Shown here piece after piece: positions 54,518 through 64,000 of a stretch of 64,000 nucleotides of DNA. Location of the stretch: assembly GCA_023053575.1 (NCBI GenBank), contig JAKZAP010000003.1, positions 7,850,561 to 7,914,560 of the forward strand, read 5' to 3'. The notes below the pieces were generated by a model. That model saw only the letters and a list, made by a program, of their open reading frames with translations. It was not told the DNA's origin and made no database searches. Source of the stretch: Branchinecta lynchi. Taxonomy: Eukaryota; Arthropoda; Branchiopoda; Anostraca; Branchinectidae. Numbering within the stretch: the first letter of the stretch is position 1; each line of letters begins with the position of its first letter. The position numbers and the translations under genes were made by a program.

Positions 54518-55320
54518 GTACAGGTCAAGTTCGTAGGTGGGCCCCGCTAGCCTATATTTTGGAAATGAGGTTTCAGATTCAGGTTTTTTTTTTTTTTTTC
54601 AATCAATGTGGCAGTTCTTTTAAAGGCTAGAAGTCATGCTGAATCCAGATTTTAACTGCCTTTTCGCCCGATTAGAGCGTCGGTATAGGGAAAGAGGACT
54701 TGGTATATCCGTATCTTCGCTTTATTCTCTCGCCGGACAAGTAGTTTTAAACGGAATCCGGCCAAAACCAGAAATCATATAGAAGCGAAAAAATCTGGTG
54801 CCGATCGCATAGATTTAGTGGTAAGAATAAATTCTGAATCCTATGAACCTTATCGCCTCGTCCGACTAGTATTTCGCCCGGAATCCAGCAAAAATCGTAA
54901 ATTTTGTAAGAAGTGAAAGTTAATTCTGAAGTCGAGTAGTCTTTTGGTATAGAAGTGAGAATATATTGATATGGTGTTAAGAATTTTCGCTTTGAATTTT
55001 CGGAGGGGAAGCGGCTTAGAAATTAAGGGGCGTACAAATCATTCTGTGAAGTCGTTGGAAAAGGTGGTACATGCTGAATCAGGAAACATTTATTCTCGCC
55101 TCGGATGGATGGTTCTGGCCAAAACAAGATGTACGAATCAAGTTGATTGTCTGATATAATTTTTGCTAGAAAGTATTCCTAGTGCATCTGTTTTGGGGCT
55201 TAGGATTTTATAAATGGTTTACAGGATTTGGCAAAGACAGAACCTCTGCTATACCCGTTTGTTTGTATTAGAAAGATCAGCAAATTTCCCCCTTTGGGAT
55301 CCCATTGAAACCTGGTAGAC

Positions 55321-55813
55321 TAGAGGAGTAGAGTAGAATTTATTCAAAAAGTAACTATCACAGTGATGACGCCGAATTTGAAATTGTCGACAACATAAAA
55401 ATACTCGCTAGCCTGAATATGGACAAAAAAACTCAGAATAAATCTTCAAAAATTGTTCATGAAAAAAAGTTTAAACTACAACACTAAAGTATAAGAGCAA
55501 AAAAGTCACTAGGGTATGGTGTTAATTTATTATAGAGCTTGACAAAAGACGGAACAAAGCTCTTCTGCACCTTTCATGTTTTGGGGGAATTGGGACTAAC
55601 TTCGGGATTTTTTGGGATTTTTTACCTTCTGGTCTAAGACGTATGAACGTTTTTCGGGGAGGATATTACGCAGTTGGGGGATTGAAAGGGTTCTTGTACC
55701 AAAACGCATGCGAAGAGTTGTTCTTCTTTTTGCCAAAGCAGGGAAGTAAAAGTAGTGGAACTTCTTTCAAAATATTCTGCACGTCGTAAATGACCTTTTT
55801 CCTTGTTCTTTTA
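55321..55813. other. Intron DNA, no recognised feature
   Basis: No supported exon or repeat; some phrases (GACAAAAGACGGAACAAAGC, GTATGAACGTTTTTCGG) resemble decayed LINE tails but are not conclusive. Confidence 0.3.
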
Positions 55814-55821
55814 ATTCAAAT

Positions 55822-58192
55822 TAGGCATGGGCACTGTTCTGTTTTGTCATTCAAACAGAAACAGCCAGAAACAGGCGACATAAGAACAGAAACAGAAAGA
55901 AAACAGGAAACTTGAAAACAGGTCCTGTTCTGTTTTAACAGAAATGATGACTTCGAAAACTGTATCAGCTGTTAAACAGGCGAAAAACAAACGCAGAAAC
56001 GTGTGTTTAAAACAGTTTTTTTTATTATTTGTTTTCCTGTATTTTTATTATTTTTTCTAGTAGAGTTCACCTATAGTTTGCCCTGTAGCAAGAAGTATCT
56101 TAAATAGTTCTTCTTTGCACCGCACAGATGTCTGCCTTTATTCGAGTTCTTTTCATAGAACCAAAAATATTTTGGTCCAGAATTCCAGGTGCGTATACCA
56201 ATGAAGTACACTTTCCCCCGATGGAAAATGAGCCATGTAAGTTTCATTTGTCTTAACAACACATTTTCGCATACATTCCCATTTGGATTGTTTGTCGTAG
56301 TGATTGGTAATAAACTAAAGTTTATGGATCATACAAACTAAAAGTTAAAGCGGGCCACAAAAAATGGTATTTCTGCCACATACACAATGCTAACCATCCC
56401 TACTATCACTATGAATGTTTAAAACCACAAAAAACACTGTAAAACAATGAGCAAATTAAAAAAAAACCCACCAAATTTCCTAGGTTTGAAATAACTCTGT
56501 CTGGACTAAATCTCAGCCGATTATCCCGGACAGCTATTATGGCACGTAGGGAGCCAAGGGTCAAAATAATAATTTCCATCTAATGCTCCAACTGTTTATT
56601 ACAAATACAAATAAATTAATAAACCAAGACCAGAGTGGTACCTCTGAAGACATACAAAAATTATCATTAGGTCTTATAATTCTTTGCTAATCAATCCTGG
56701 AAAATCTCGTCATCTAGAAAAGAAGACTTTCGGCGTGGGTTTTTTCTCGAGCCGAAGCAAGCAAGCTTCGCATCGTGACAGTGATGATGGTCATTTCTTG
56801 TGTGAGGGGTGGGTCGCGAGGGATGCGTTGTCCAATCGGATCATCGAATATCTTTTCCTCAGTGGTTTCTTTTGAGCATGGTCGTACTAGGCCAAAAATG
56901 GCACATATTTGAGAAACTGCTCGGATTTCTCGGCTGAGTGTGAGTCGAATTTGGTAGAGAATGAGACCAAATAAACAGGTAAATCACCGAATTTACGCAG
57001 GGACGGACAGAATGCGGCGAAATTAAACTAACAAAACAAACGAACTAAAGTTGGATGAATTATCGTATTCGGTCACGAATCAGAACCAAATGAATCTGAT
57101 TAATTGCCGAATTATGATGGACTAACCGAATGCGACGGAATTACCATATTCGGTAAAGAATGAGACCAAATCACCGAATTTACGCAAGGACGGACCGAAT
57201 GCGGCGAACTCGATGCGGACCGAACAAAAGTTAGATGAATTATCGAATGAGTTCACGAATCAGAACCAAATGAATATGATTAATGAGCGAATTATAAATG
57301 GACTAACCGAATGCGATAGAACAGATACGGACCGGTGAATTAGGTGAATTACCTAATTCGCTAACGAATAAGACTAAATACACAGGTTAAATCAACGAAT
57401 TTGCGAAGGGACATACCGAATGTGGTGAAATCGATGCGGAGTGAACTAAAGTTGGATGAATTAGCAAATTCGATAAAGAAAACACGCTGGCAACTGAGCC
57501 GAGATTGATCAATGAATTAAAAGTCAAGGGCGAATGGTTATTTGGCTGTTCGTACACAGTATATGACATACATTCTACTTTTACACTCCACGTTTGAGCG
57601 CTTGCGGACTTGTTCAGCCTGGACCCGAAGACCACCTCTGCCACGAAGATTCGGAATGCTGCAACAGTAGCCTAAGACTTCGCCGACTACGTATCTATTT
57701 AGCTCAGTCACATGTGATTCGCAGTCAGCTTAGGCTGAATAAATATTTAATTTTTTTCACGATTTCGAATAAATAAGCAGAAATATTTTATTATTTGCTG
57801 GTGGTCCTACTATTGTTTGATTCTTGCTCGATATTTTCGTAGCCGTCATCGCATCCACATTTCCCATGGCCATGGGTACTGGTAATGTTGACAAATTGGT
57901 CTCTTTTGGAATGTGGCATTTCGAAATGATTGACAATCCTTGAGTTGAAAGATTTGTTGTCCTGATAAGGTGGATTGCCCCCAAAAAACAGATTAGGCTG
58001 TTTAAACAGGTAAAAAAAATAGGATCAGAGCAAAACAGGACACACCAAAACGGAACAGCACAGTTGAGAATACAAACAGCTGGCTTCAAAATAGCTATTT
58101 TGTTGATTTTTGGGTCCCTGAAACAGAAAACAGTAAATAGTAAAACAGGAGGAAAAAACAGAAACAGAAAACCGGAACAGTGCCCATGCCTA
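55822..58192. mobile_element. 2.4-kb non-autonomous hAT element with perfect TSD
   Basis: The ends TAGGCATGGGCACTGTTC and its inverse with CAGTGCCCATGCCTA are flanked by ATTCAAAT at 55814-55821 and 58193-58200, an exact 8-bp duplication. Subterminal DNA on both sides repeats AAACAG and GAAACAG. The interior has no transposase frame but contains a tandem array at 56935-57480 and, near 57721-57760, GTCAGCTTAGGCTGAATAAA, which resembles the end of the 47445 insertion. Confidence 0.92.
56935..57480. repeat. About 200-bp degenerate tandem array inside the hAT element
   Basis: Three units share GAATGAGACCAAAT, ACCGAATTTACGCA, GGACGGAC, CGAATGCGGCGAA and AAGTT.GATGAATTA. It is likely to bind a protein or simply to be a slippage product; no coding. 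Confidence 0.8.
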
Positions 58193-58200
58193 ATTCAAAT

Positions 58201-58890
58201 GTGAATATACTGGAATTAGACTGACCTGCAAATTGCAGGATAGACAAAAGACGTATTCTCGCCATTCCCCGAGGACTCCTCGGGGAATCAGTAAGAACGA
58301 CGAGAATAGAGAGAGTCACTCCACCGAAAACAGCGAGAACACGGGGAAAGCTTTCAAAATGGATTTTGTCAAAAAAAAAATACACAATTGATGATACTGG
58401 TCTGATGATGATGATGATGATGATGATTTTATTAACGCACTTAAGGAGAGGAAATAGTGCAGTATAAACAAAAAAAAGAGGAAAAAGTACACTGAACTTT
58501 CAATAATGTAGGAAATGCACAAGATCAAAAAATAAACATTTAAAAGAAGAAAAAAAAGGGACTAATCGGGTCTAAAAAATCTTCTTCCTAGATGGAGTGC
58601 GGAGAAATGGTCAAGGGCAGAAACGTGAAGGTCCTGGGCAATTGAAGATAATTTTGCACAAGGGTCAGAGGGCAAAAAAGTTAAAAAAGTCTTGATCCAC
58701 TTTATTTATGGTTTTCTTTGTTATGGTTGTTTTTAATAAATTTTTATTACCCAACACAAGCAAAAATTGGTCCCCCTCCTTTTTAATGATGGGGATGATA
58801 ATCGGAGCACTCCCCGTCAAAAACGCAGGGACTCAAAAGGAGACCTCGGGGAACGACAAGAATACGCCGAAAGTGGAGGGATGCTACTAT
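58201..58890. repeat. Intron DNA with (GAT)n microsatellite at 58405-58427
   Basis: The ATG-ATG run is about seven units. Around it the sequence resembles a LINE tail ('ttattaacgcacttaaggagaggaaa'), not proven. No exon is seen. Confidence 0.6.
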
Positions 58891-59153
58891 GGTTCTGTTC
58901 CACCCTACTTACCGTAGTAACTGCGCATGACGTCATAGTTTCTAGCTTCTGCGTCAAGATTCGGAACGCATTTTTGGACTTTCGGGAAAACATTGCGACA
59001 GGCGCTAGTGCGGGCCAATCGCGCCACAGAGATTGTAGTTACTACGCTCGAAATAGTAACTATTAGTCACTATTTCGAAAAGGTTGGGGTTCACGAGGTT
59101 GAACGAAAGTAGTAACTAATAGTGTCTATTTGTAAGAAGGGTGGAATATGCTC
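58891..59153. mobile_element. MITE, GAGCGTGTTCC family, inverse copy 3
   Basis: It aligns in reverse with copies 1 and 2: CACCCTACTTACCGTAGTAA, TGACGTCA, GACAGGCGCTAGTGCGGGCC and GTAGTTACTACG. Ends have decayed to GGTTCTGTTCC and GGAATATGCTC. Confidence 0.75.
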
Positions 59154-59298
59154 AGTTTTGTGTCGAAGTTTGTTGCTTTTTAACACTGCGGAACGTTGAG
59201 AAATAGTAGAAAGTTTTTCTTTATCGGGAGAAACGGTTCTGGTGTAACATCTGGCATAACCAACCTTCACCAGTAAATTAATTCCTTTCTTCCTTTAG

Positions 59299-59568
59299 GT
59301 TACTGCTATGAGCGCCATCTCCTTATCCGAAGGGGAATACACCGGGTATCGGTGTAGCCCTGGAGAAGTCCCACAATACCACCCTATGCCCATGCACAGT
59401 TCAACTTTCAGTGTTGACCCCTTCGCTAGAGCTGACCAAACGGAGAGGGGGGAGCTGCCTAGACTGTTGGAGCTAGAAGTACCAGAAAGAACTGAAGCGG
59501 GATATGGATTATTGACCCTTGACGGTCCTAGGAATGGGTTTTCGTTTATCCTGACGGATCTGACATAA
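59299..59568 (+). CDS. Gene 1 terminal exon (89 residues and stop)
   Basis: The acceptor is TTTCTTCCTTTAG, in phase 0 as required by the exon at 53324. The exon ends in an in-frame TAA at 59566-59568. The peptide opens ISLSEGEYTGYRCSPGEVPQ, a tandem SEGE/SPGEV motif, goes on with Pro/His/Met-rich sequence, then an acidic LLELEVPERTEAGYGLL block, and ends FSFILTDLT. Short SEGE-type repeats near the C-terminus are a feature I associate with TALPID3, which acts in ciliogenesis and Hedgehog signalling, but memory alone supports this. Confidence 0.8.
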   Translation, partial: VTAMSAISLSEGEYTGYRCSPGEVPQYHPMPMHSSTFSVDPFARADQTERGELPRLLELEVPERTEAGYGLLTLDGPRNGFSFILTDLT

Positions 59569-59792
59569 GTTCAGTAGCAAGCCAAGTGCCTACGGAATCT
59601 CCTTCGCGCGAGTGAACTCGGTGCCACTTACACCGAGCCACAGACATAAAAGTGAACTTGAGTCTCATCCTTGCCTTTCCTAGGTTTCCACACGCAAAGC
59701 TAATTTTGCGTATTCGCAAACGCAGCGCAAGATTTGCGTACCTCAGGGTGGCAAGTCTCAGTGTTTGACTTTCAAAATCTTTCTAGTCTATA

Positions 59793-60238
59793 GTTGCGTT
59801 TTCGCAGATACAATGGTATCTGATATCACGGTATGTGGATCTGCATTTTTTGCTGTTACTGCTGCTACTGCGGTTGCTTTGAAAAGCGGCAATTGCCATA
59901 TGCGCTCCAAAAAGAAATATTTACATCCACTCACATCACAAGTGCCAGACTTTCCCACCAAGTTGACAAATATCTAGGCTCTTGTGTTGGTGATGATGAA
60001 TGTGAAATGACCTTTTCAGATACCGTGGTGACTGGCCTGTACTCAGTAACTGCAAAAACGACTTTAGACCTTTAGTATCAGATACGCGGTAACTGGTCTG
60101 TACTCAGTAACTACAAAAACAACTTTAGACCGTAGTAGCAGATACCACGGTAACTGCAAATTGACTGTGGTACAACTGGTACAACTACACATACAACTGC
60201 AAATTGACCATGTACTATGGCATCTGCAAAAACGCAAC
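59793..60238. mobile_element. Palindrome-rich MITE, GTTGCGTTTTTGCAG family, copy 3
   Basis: The ends are GTTGCGTTTTCGCAGATACA and CGCAAC, with TA flanks (TATA / TTA). Internal blocks 'gataccgtggtgactgg' and 'cagtaactgcaaaaacgactttagac' repeat. It lies just downstream of gene 1's stop codon, so it may be in its 3' UTR. Confidence 0.82.
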
Positions 60239-60894
60239 TTACGTGTCGTGAATGTTACGTAAAAAATTAGGGTCCTCATTTTAGTCTGAATACCGAGTAA
60301 TATTTCTCATTTTGTACCTCAGTTCGAGATGACGCTCGAAGATTTGAAGATAAAAAAAAAAATGTTTGTTTGTCTTGTTTATTTTGGTGATTCCAGATTC
60401 CTGCTATCAAAAAGTACATTCAAGATATAACTGATTCACTGAATTGAGGAAAAACATTTTCAGTCTGCATTCAGTGGCATATCGGTGAGTTTCATTATTT
60501 CGGTTTCTTCCTTTCTTGCCTTGAGTAAGCCGGATTCAGGATTCTGATCTGAAATTATTTTCTGGGGGCGGGGGTGGGGAGGATATAACTCACCGTCAAA
60601 GCACAACTCTTACGAGAAATGATCTTTGAATACCGATCTCGAAATACCATAAATTTCCACGCTAGCTTAACGATCTTCTTGTTAGGGCTTGTCAACTCTA
60701 TCCAGCCTTCCCGCTCTCCGGCCCGGCGGCTGGACGCAATGTATTTGAAAACTGAACGCGCCGTGGTTAAAAGTAAAACAAAAACAAAAGTAGTCAAGAA
60801 CAGAAGATAGACCTGATTGCGGATCAACTGCTCCGAAATGAAAAACAACACTTTGAAGCTTATCATGTCCTTATGTGTGAAAGAACCTTGGAGC
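60239..60894. other. Between gene 1 and gene 2, no recognised feature
   Basis: Open frames on both strands at 60555-60959 have no recognisable family. A polyadenylation signal for gene 1 is not obvious. Confidence 0.35.
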
Positions 60895-61078
60895 CAGGCC
60901 CGTATCCAGGAATTTTTTCGGGGGGGGGGGAGAGGGGGGTTTGCCCGCGGGTCGGACAAAAAAGTACAAAATAAACAAAGATCAGAGGGAAAAGCTTATA
61001 AAAATGACTATTTTTGTGTGTTTCGGGGGGGGGGGGGGGGTTCAACCCCCTAACCCCCCCCCCCTGGATACGGCCTTG
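60895..61078. mobile_element. Short hAT MITE, CAGGCCCGTATCCAGG family, copy 2
   Basis: The ends are CAGGCCCGTATCCAGG and CCTGGATACGGCCTTG; CTTGGAGC and CTTCTAGC flank it as a decayed 8-bp duplication. Inside are long G and C tracts and GACAAAAAAGTACAAAATAA, shared with copy 1. Confidence 0.8.
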
Positions 61079-61757
61079 CTTCTAGCGCCATAATAACTTT
61101 GGGCCGACTTCTTTTTCTTTCTTTTTTTGGGGGGCGGGGGGGGGGGGTAGATAAGAATGGAAACTGATCCTCCGAAGTGGTTCACTCCGGTTTTCGCGAC
61201 GGGGCTCGCTAGCTGGATAGTGATTGCAAAGTGTCCGATTATCCGGGTCCGATCAGCTACGTTAATAATGCATAAACTGAGTGACACAAAAGTAAAACCT
61301 TAAACATTTTAAAACGGAGGCCTACTAAGTTTTCACTTAAAAGAAACTCCTCCCAACTGTACAGTAATCATGTTGCCCTAATCTATTATGACGCTCTGTT
61401 CCTAACCAGAGCAGCTCCGAGCAGAGTCTGGTTAAAGCTGGTTTTAAGAGGTTTAAGCTGGTTAAAGACTAATTACGTTTCAGCAGGGACGTCTCTTGTC
61501 GCCTGTGGTGCTAGAGTCGCTGCTATTCGACTCTTATGTAAGTTTGTTCAAGTTTTGTCGCTACTCCGTAGTGTTGTTTTGCTCTGATAAAAACGTTATA
61601 ATTTAACTTCCATTGACAAACAAATTACTGTTAAACTATTTGTCTCTCTTTCACCGTCGTTATTCTCTTATACCTCAAAACCCGCAAAATTTTGAATTGT
61701 CTTAATACCATTAGAATGTCGATTGTCAATCAGGTTAAAATCCTTCTTTTGTTATAG
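61079..61757. other. Upstream region of gene 2
   Basis: It is likely to hold the promoter of gene 2, but I cannot place a TATA box or start site. A tract TTCTTTTGTTATAGCAG at 61744-61760 looks like a splice acceptor eight bases upstream of the start codon, so a 5' UTR exon further upstream is likely. Confidence 0.35.
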
Positions 61758-61767
61758 CAGACGGAAC

Positions 61768-61893
61768 ATGTATCACCGCATTTTCCTGGCGCTCCTGTTG
61801 CCTTGCCTAGCTCACAGCCAGTCTCTAGTGCTGATTGGAGGAGGTTTGACGGATGGGAATGCCGCAGTCTGGGATAAAGTTGTAGAACTAGCG
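61768..61893 (+). CDS. Gene 2 first coding exon: secreted cyanophycinase-like peptidase (S51)
   Basis: The exon encodes 42 residues in full codons and ends at the donor GCG|GTAAGT. The first ATG gives a clear signal peptide (MYHRIFLALLLPCLAHSQ). Mature sequence starts SLVLIGGGLTDGNAAVWDKV, matching the opening strand of cyanophycinases (LVLIGGG..D.N..I...). The family are serine peptidases of clan PC that in bacteria hydrolyse the Asp-Arg storage polymer cyanophycin; the animal substrates are not known to me. The active-site serine lies further downstream, beyond the window. The next exon is 63678-63755. The signal peptide implies secretion. Confidence 0.8.
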
Positions 61894-62008
61894 GTAAGTC
61901 CCTCTACTTCTAATCTGGCCGGCCCCCTTCGTGTGCTATGTCTCTCCTCCCACACGCACAAAAAGCCAGGTTTCAACTTCCAGATTTTCTTCCTGATTCC
62001 AGATATCC

Positions 62009-62287
62009 GAGCCTCGTTTTTGTTGCAATAGCGCTGCCGCATCGCTGCTGCAGCACTTCTTTGCTTTTGCATAATATGCGTTTTTGGATTCACTTTCTTC
62101 TTGGTTGAAGCGGCAGCGCTGCAGCATCTTGCCGGGAAGCACGGACTTGGTCGGGGAGCAAGTCCGTGATTCTCGAGAAGCGCTGCCGTCTTCCTCGGAA
62201 GCGCTGCAGTGCAAAAACGGATGTAGAAAGAATCAGTCCGGAATCGGCCGAGAAGTGGACCTGCAGCATGCAACAAAAACGAGGCTC
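62009..62287. repeat. 279-bp foldback with 19-bp perfect arms in gene 2 intron 1
   Basis: GAGCCTCGTTTTTGTTGCA at 62009-62027 is inverted at 62269-62287. Inside, GCAGCGCTGC and GCGCTGCCG palindromes recur, and CACGGACTTG..CAAGTCCGTG forms a second hairpin. Open frames across it on both strands are not supported as genes. Confidence 0.75.
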
Positions 62288-62705
62288 CGTTATCGCCGAA
62301 GTGGATCTGGGAGGTGGAGGCTAAGAACGTCTGGAAGTGCAGAGTGTTAGATCGCGGAATCGGGAAGGTCGTCATAGAGACAGTTTATTTGAGAGACACA
62401 ATGACAATGCAAATGGTTGGGGTAGGAGAAAATGACAGTTGTGATTGGCAGGCAAAAGGTACACGCAAGGGGTTCCAGCTAAATAAACAAACAAAAAACA
62501 CAGAGTGCTCATAAAATGCAATAATATTTTATGAGAAGTATATATAGAGTGGAGCGGCCAGCGAGACATCGTCACGGTCCGTTAACTCGCGTGTCTAGGG
62601 AAAATCCTTCAGGGCTCATGGTCAAAACTGCAATTTTTAATAAGATTTTCTAATTTTCTATATATTAAATATTCCTTCAGCCCAAGCTGACTGCGAATAA
62701 TGTTT

Positions 62706-62920
62706 GATAGTGCAAAAGGTATACGTCAGCTGAATTTTATTAGAGCTATATTTCGGCTCTTCTTGGCAAGGGTCATCTTCAGGGTCAAAACCGCTCAAGT
62801 TGGAAAAACGAGCTTGTGGGAAAACCACAAGTTCGTTTTTCCAACTTGAGGAATCTTGGCAAGAAGGCAGGACAAAAAGCTCTAATAACATTCAGCTGAC
62901 GTATCCGTTTTGCACTATCG
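62706..62920. repeat. 215-bp palindromic element with hammerhead-like motif, gene 2 intron 1
   Basis: Arms pair from outside in: GATAGTGCAAAA / TTTTGCACTATC, CGTCAGCTGAAT / ATTCAGCTGACG, AGAGCT / AGCTCT, and CAAGTTGGAAAAACGA / TCGTTTTTCCAACTTG. On the minus strand the left half reads CTGAAGATGACCC, a hairpin, and GAGCCGAAATATAGC. It looks like two half-elements head to head. Confidence 0.8.
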
Positions 62921-63557
62921 AATGTCTATACATTTTTATTCGGGGGGGAGGGGGGGGGTCTGGTACCCGAGGGTTTTTGCCAGGGGGTGATGGTACCGTA
63001 GGATGAGGGGTTTCACCTAGACCCACGTGCAGAACACCTTAGGAAATATTGAGGATAGCAGACTTTGCTACCATGTGGAAATTCCGAAGATCACGCTTGC
63101 CTGTGGATATCGAAAGCCGTGGATATCGGAGTGAAGCCTGGCTTTAAATTTAGTGCAACAGCCCGTGAGCACACTACCATGATCATCTGTCCAAAAGCAT
63201 ATTGCTACGAACAGACGATCAGGTTTTCCGGTCTGGTTTTCTGCATTTTCATCATCAAGTTGAACAAATCTCAGCTTTTCTGGATGGAATTGATGATGGT
63301 GCCGAAAATACGGGCAGGAATTCCGGGCCGAGGGCACCCGACCCCGATCCTCTGTCCAAAGCATAACTCTTCTCGTCTTCTGCAATTCGTAGGCTAGTTA
63401 GGGTATAGTTTAAAACATTTCTTTTTGCGCTTCCCGTTCCTGGGCGATAAAGGATAGATCAGCAGTGCAGCAGCTTGCAGTAATAGGTGCTTGGAAGGAG
63501 TATGACTTGTGACCAGGCGGCTTATGGATTTTACTTTCGGATTCTGGATTTCCAGAA

Positions 63558-63617
63558 TCCGGACAACTTTATGTAGTCATAGGTATCCCGTGACTTAAGT
63601 TGTGGGATCCCAAAAAC
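63558..63617 (+). mobile_element. Repeat family F1, 3' end fragment
   Basis: TTATGTAGTCATAGGTATCC, CGTGACTTAAGTTGTGGGAT and CCCAAAAA match the last 60 bp of F1. Confidence 0.65.
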
Positions 63618-63677
63618 TGATACCGTCCGGTGCGTACGGAAATACAAAATTGAAACAAAACTTTGCGAATGTTGCAG

Positions 63678-63755
63678 GGAGGTCGTGGCGTCGCTAAGAT
63701 TGGAATATTTACCACTGCTTCTGCTGATCCTTTGGATTCTGCCATTTACTATGAG
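63678..63755 (+). CDS. Gene 2 second coding exon: cyanophycinase-like
   Basis: The acceptor is GCGAATGTTGCAG and the donor GAG|GTAAGT; 26 full codons in phase with the first exon. The peptide GGRGVAKIGIFTTASADPLD then SAIYYE matches the second strand and loop of cyanophycinases, where a conserved I..TTAS.DP block precedes a Y. The gene continues beyond the window. Confidence 0.8.
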
Positions 63756-63989
63756 GTAAGTCTAAGCATTTTACACGTGTCTCATAAGACAATCAATATT
63801 CAATCAATCAGTCAGTAATTTGTTCTGAAACGAAGCCTCTCCAGGCCTAAAAGTGGTTTACGGTAGTCATACGCAAACCCTCGGGCACAGTGTTCAAAAT
63901 TAGTGTATACCCCAACGTGGGAGTACAGTGCCTGAACAATGGAGGACAGTGTCCTTGAACAAGGGGCAGTATCCCCTTGAGAAGCTGTA

Positions 63990-64000
63990 GTTGCGTTTTT
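63990..64000. mobile_element. Palindrome-rich MITE, copy 4, left end cut by the window
   Basis: GTTGCGTTTTT preceded by TA is the start of the family found at 33666, 52580 and 59793. Only 11 bp are visible. Confidence 0.55.

Larger units (their letters stand above)
53925..55320 (-). mobile_element. Repeat family F1, diverged minus copy
   Basis: The plus strand starts GGATCCCAAAACATTAGCGA and ends TTTGGGATCCCATTGAAACC. TAAGCACGGTAATTCTCGAA, GTTCGTAGGTGGGCC and CGGACAAGTAGTT mark its F1 origin. It is interrupted at 54052-54517 by a separate insertion. Confidence 0.8.

Noticed and set aside
61812..62375. Minus-strand 187-codon frame
   Set aside because: It overlaps the gene 2 first exon and the 62009-62287 foldback, and has no recognisable family.

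Overview
The window is nuclear DNA of an animal, most likely a marine invertebrate. The evidence is GT-AG exons separated by kilobases of intron, CR1/Jockey-type LINEs, several hAT families with 8-bp target duplications, tRNA-derived insertions and many tandemly structured non-coding repeats. I cannot name the species from the sequence. Unique host coding sequence is only about 2 kb; nearly everything else is mobile or repetitive DNA.

Two host genes are visible, both on the + strand. Gene 1 runs from before 32240 to a stop codon at 59568 and comprises exons 32240-33260, 43063-43336, 49853-50068, 53324-53488 and 59299-59568, with a possible extra exon at 45475-45560 that repairs an otherwise broken reading phase. 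It encodes the C-terminal part of a large, low-complexity, serine- and acid-rich protein. A TALPID3-like ciliary protein is only a weak guess. Gene 2 starts at 61768 and leaves the window after 63755. It has a signal peptide and the opening motifs of the cyanophycinase (peptidase S51) family, unusual for an animal.

Layout: 1-3014, a LINE remnant with two MITEs inside a 50-bp inverted repeat; 3763-4358, a hAT element; 5387-6530, a minus-strand LINE remnant; 7264-12609, two minus copies of repeat family F2; 13800-16840, two copies of repeat family F1, one nested in a hAT element; 17037-21418, a region bounded by 28-bp inverted repeats with matching minisatellites; 21577-29264, F1, F2 and a 145-bp tandem array; 29659-32160, small inverted-repeat elements and hammerhead-like motifs; then gene 1, whose introns hold a nearly complete two-ORF LINE (37783-42270), more F1/F2 copies, palindrome-rich MITEs, a tRNA-bearing insertion and a 2.4-kb hAT element; finally gene 2.

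The most distinctive content is the pair F1/F2. They are unrelated in most of their sequence but share one architecture: a start at AACAAGA, a short palindrome-related motif, degenerate internal tandem repeats, a (GGAC)n-type microsatellite followed by TTGCGAT, and a terminal perfect hairpin made from the same motif as the start. Both, and a third tandem array at 27420-28023, carry a common CCAAGTTTCAT...GTTC.AAAGTTAT module. This resembles non-autonomous Helentron/HINE elements, but that is inference. A second recurrent signal is a CTGAnGA-hairpin-GAAA core at seven or more places, like the hammerhead ribozymes of Penelope-like retroelements.
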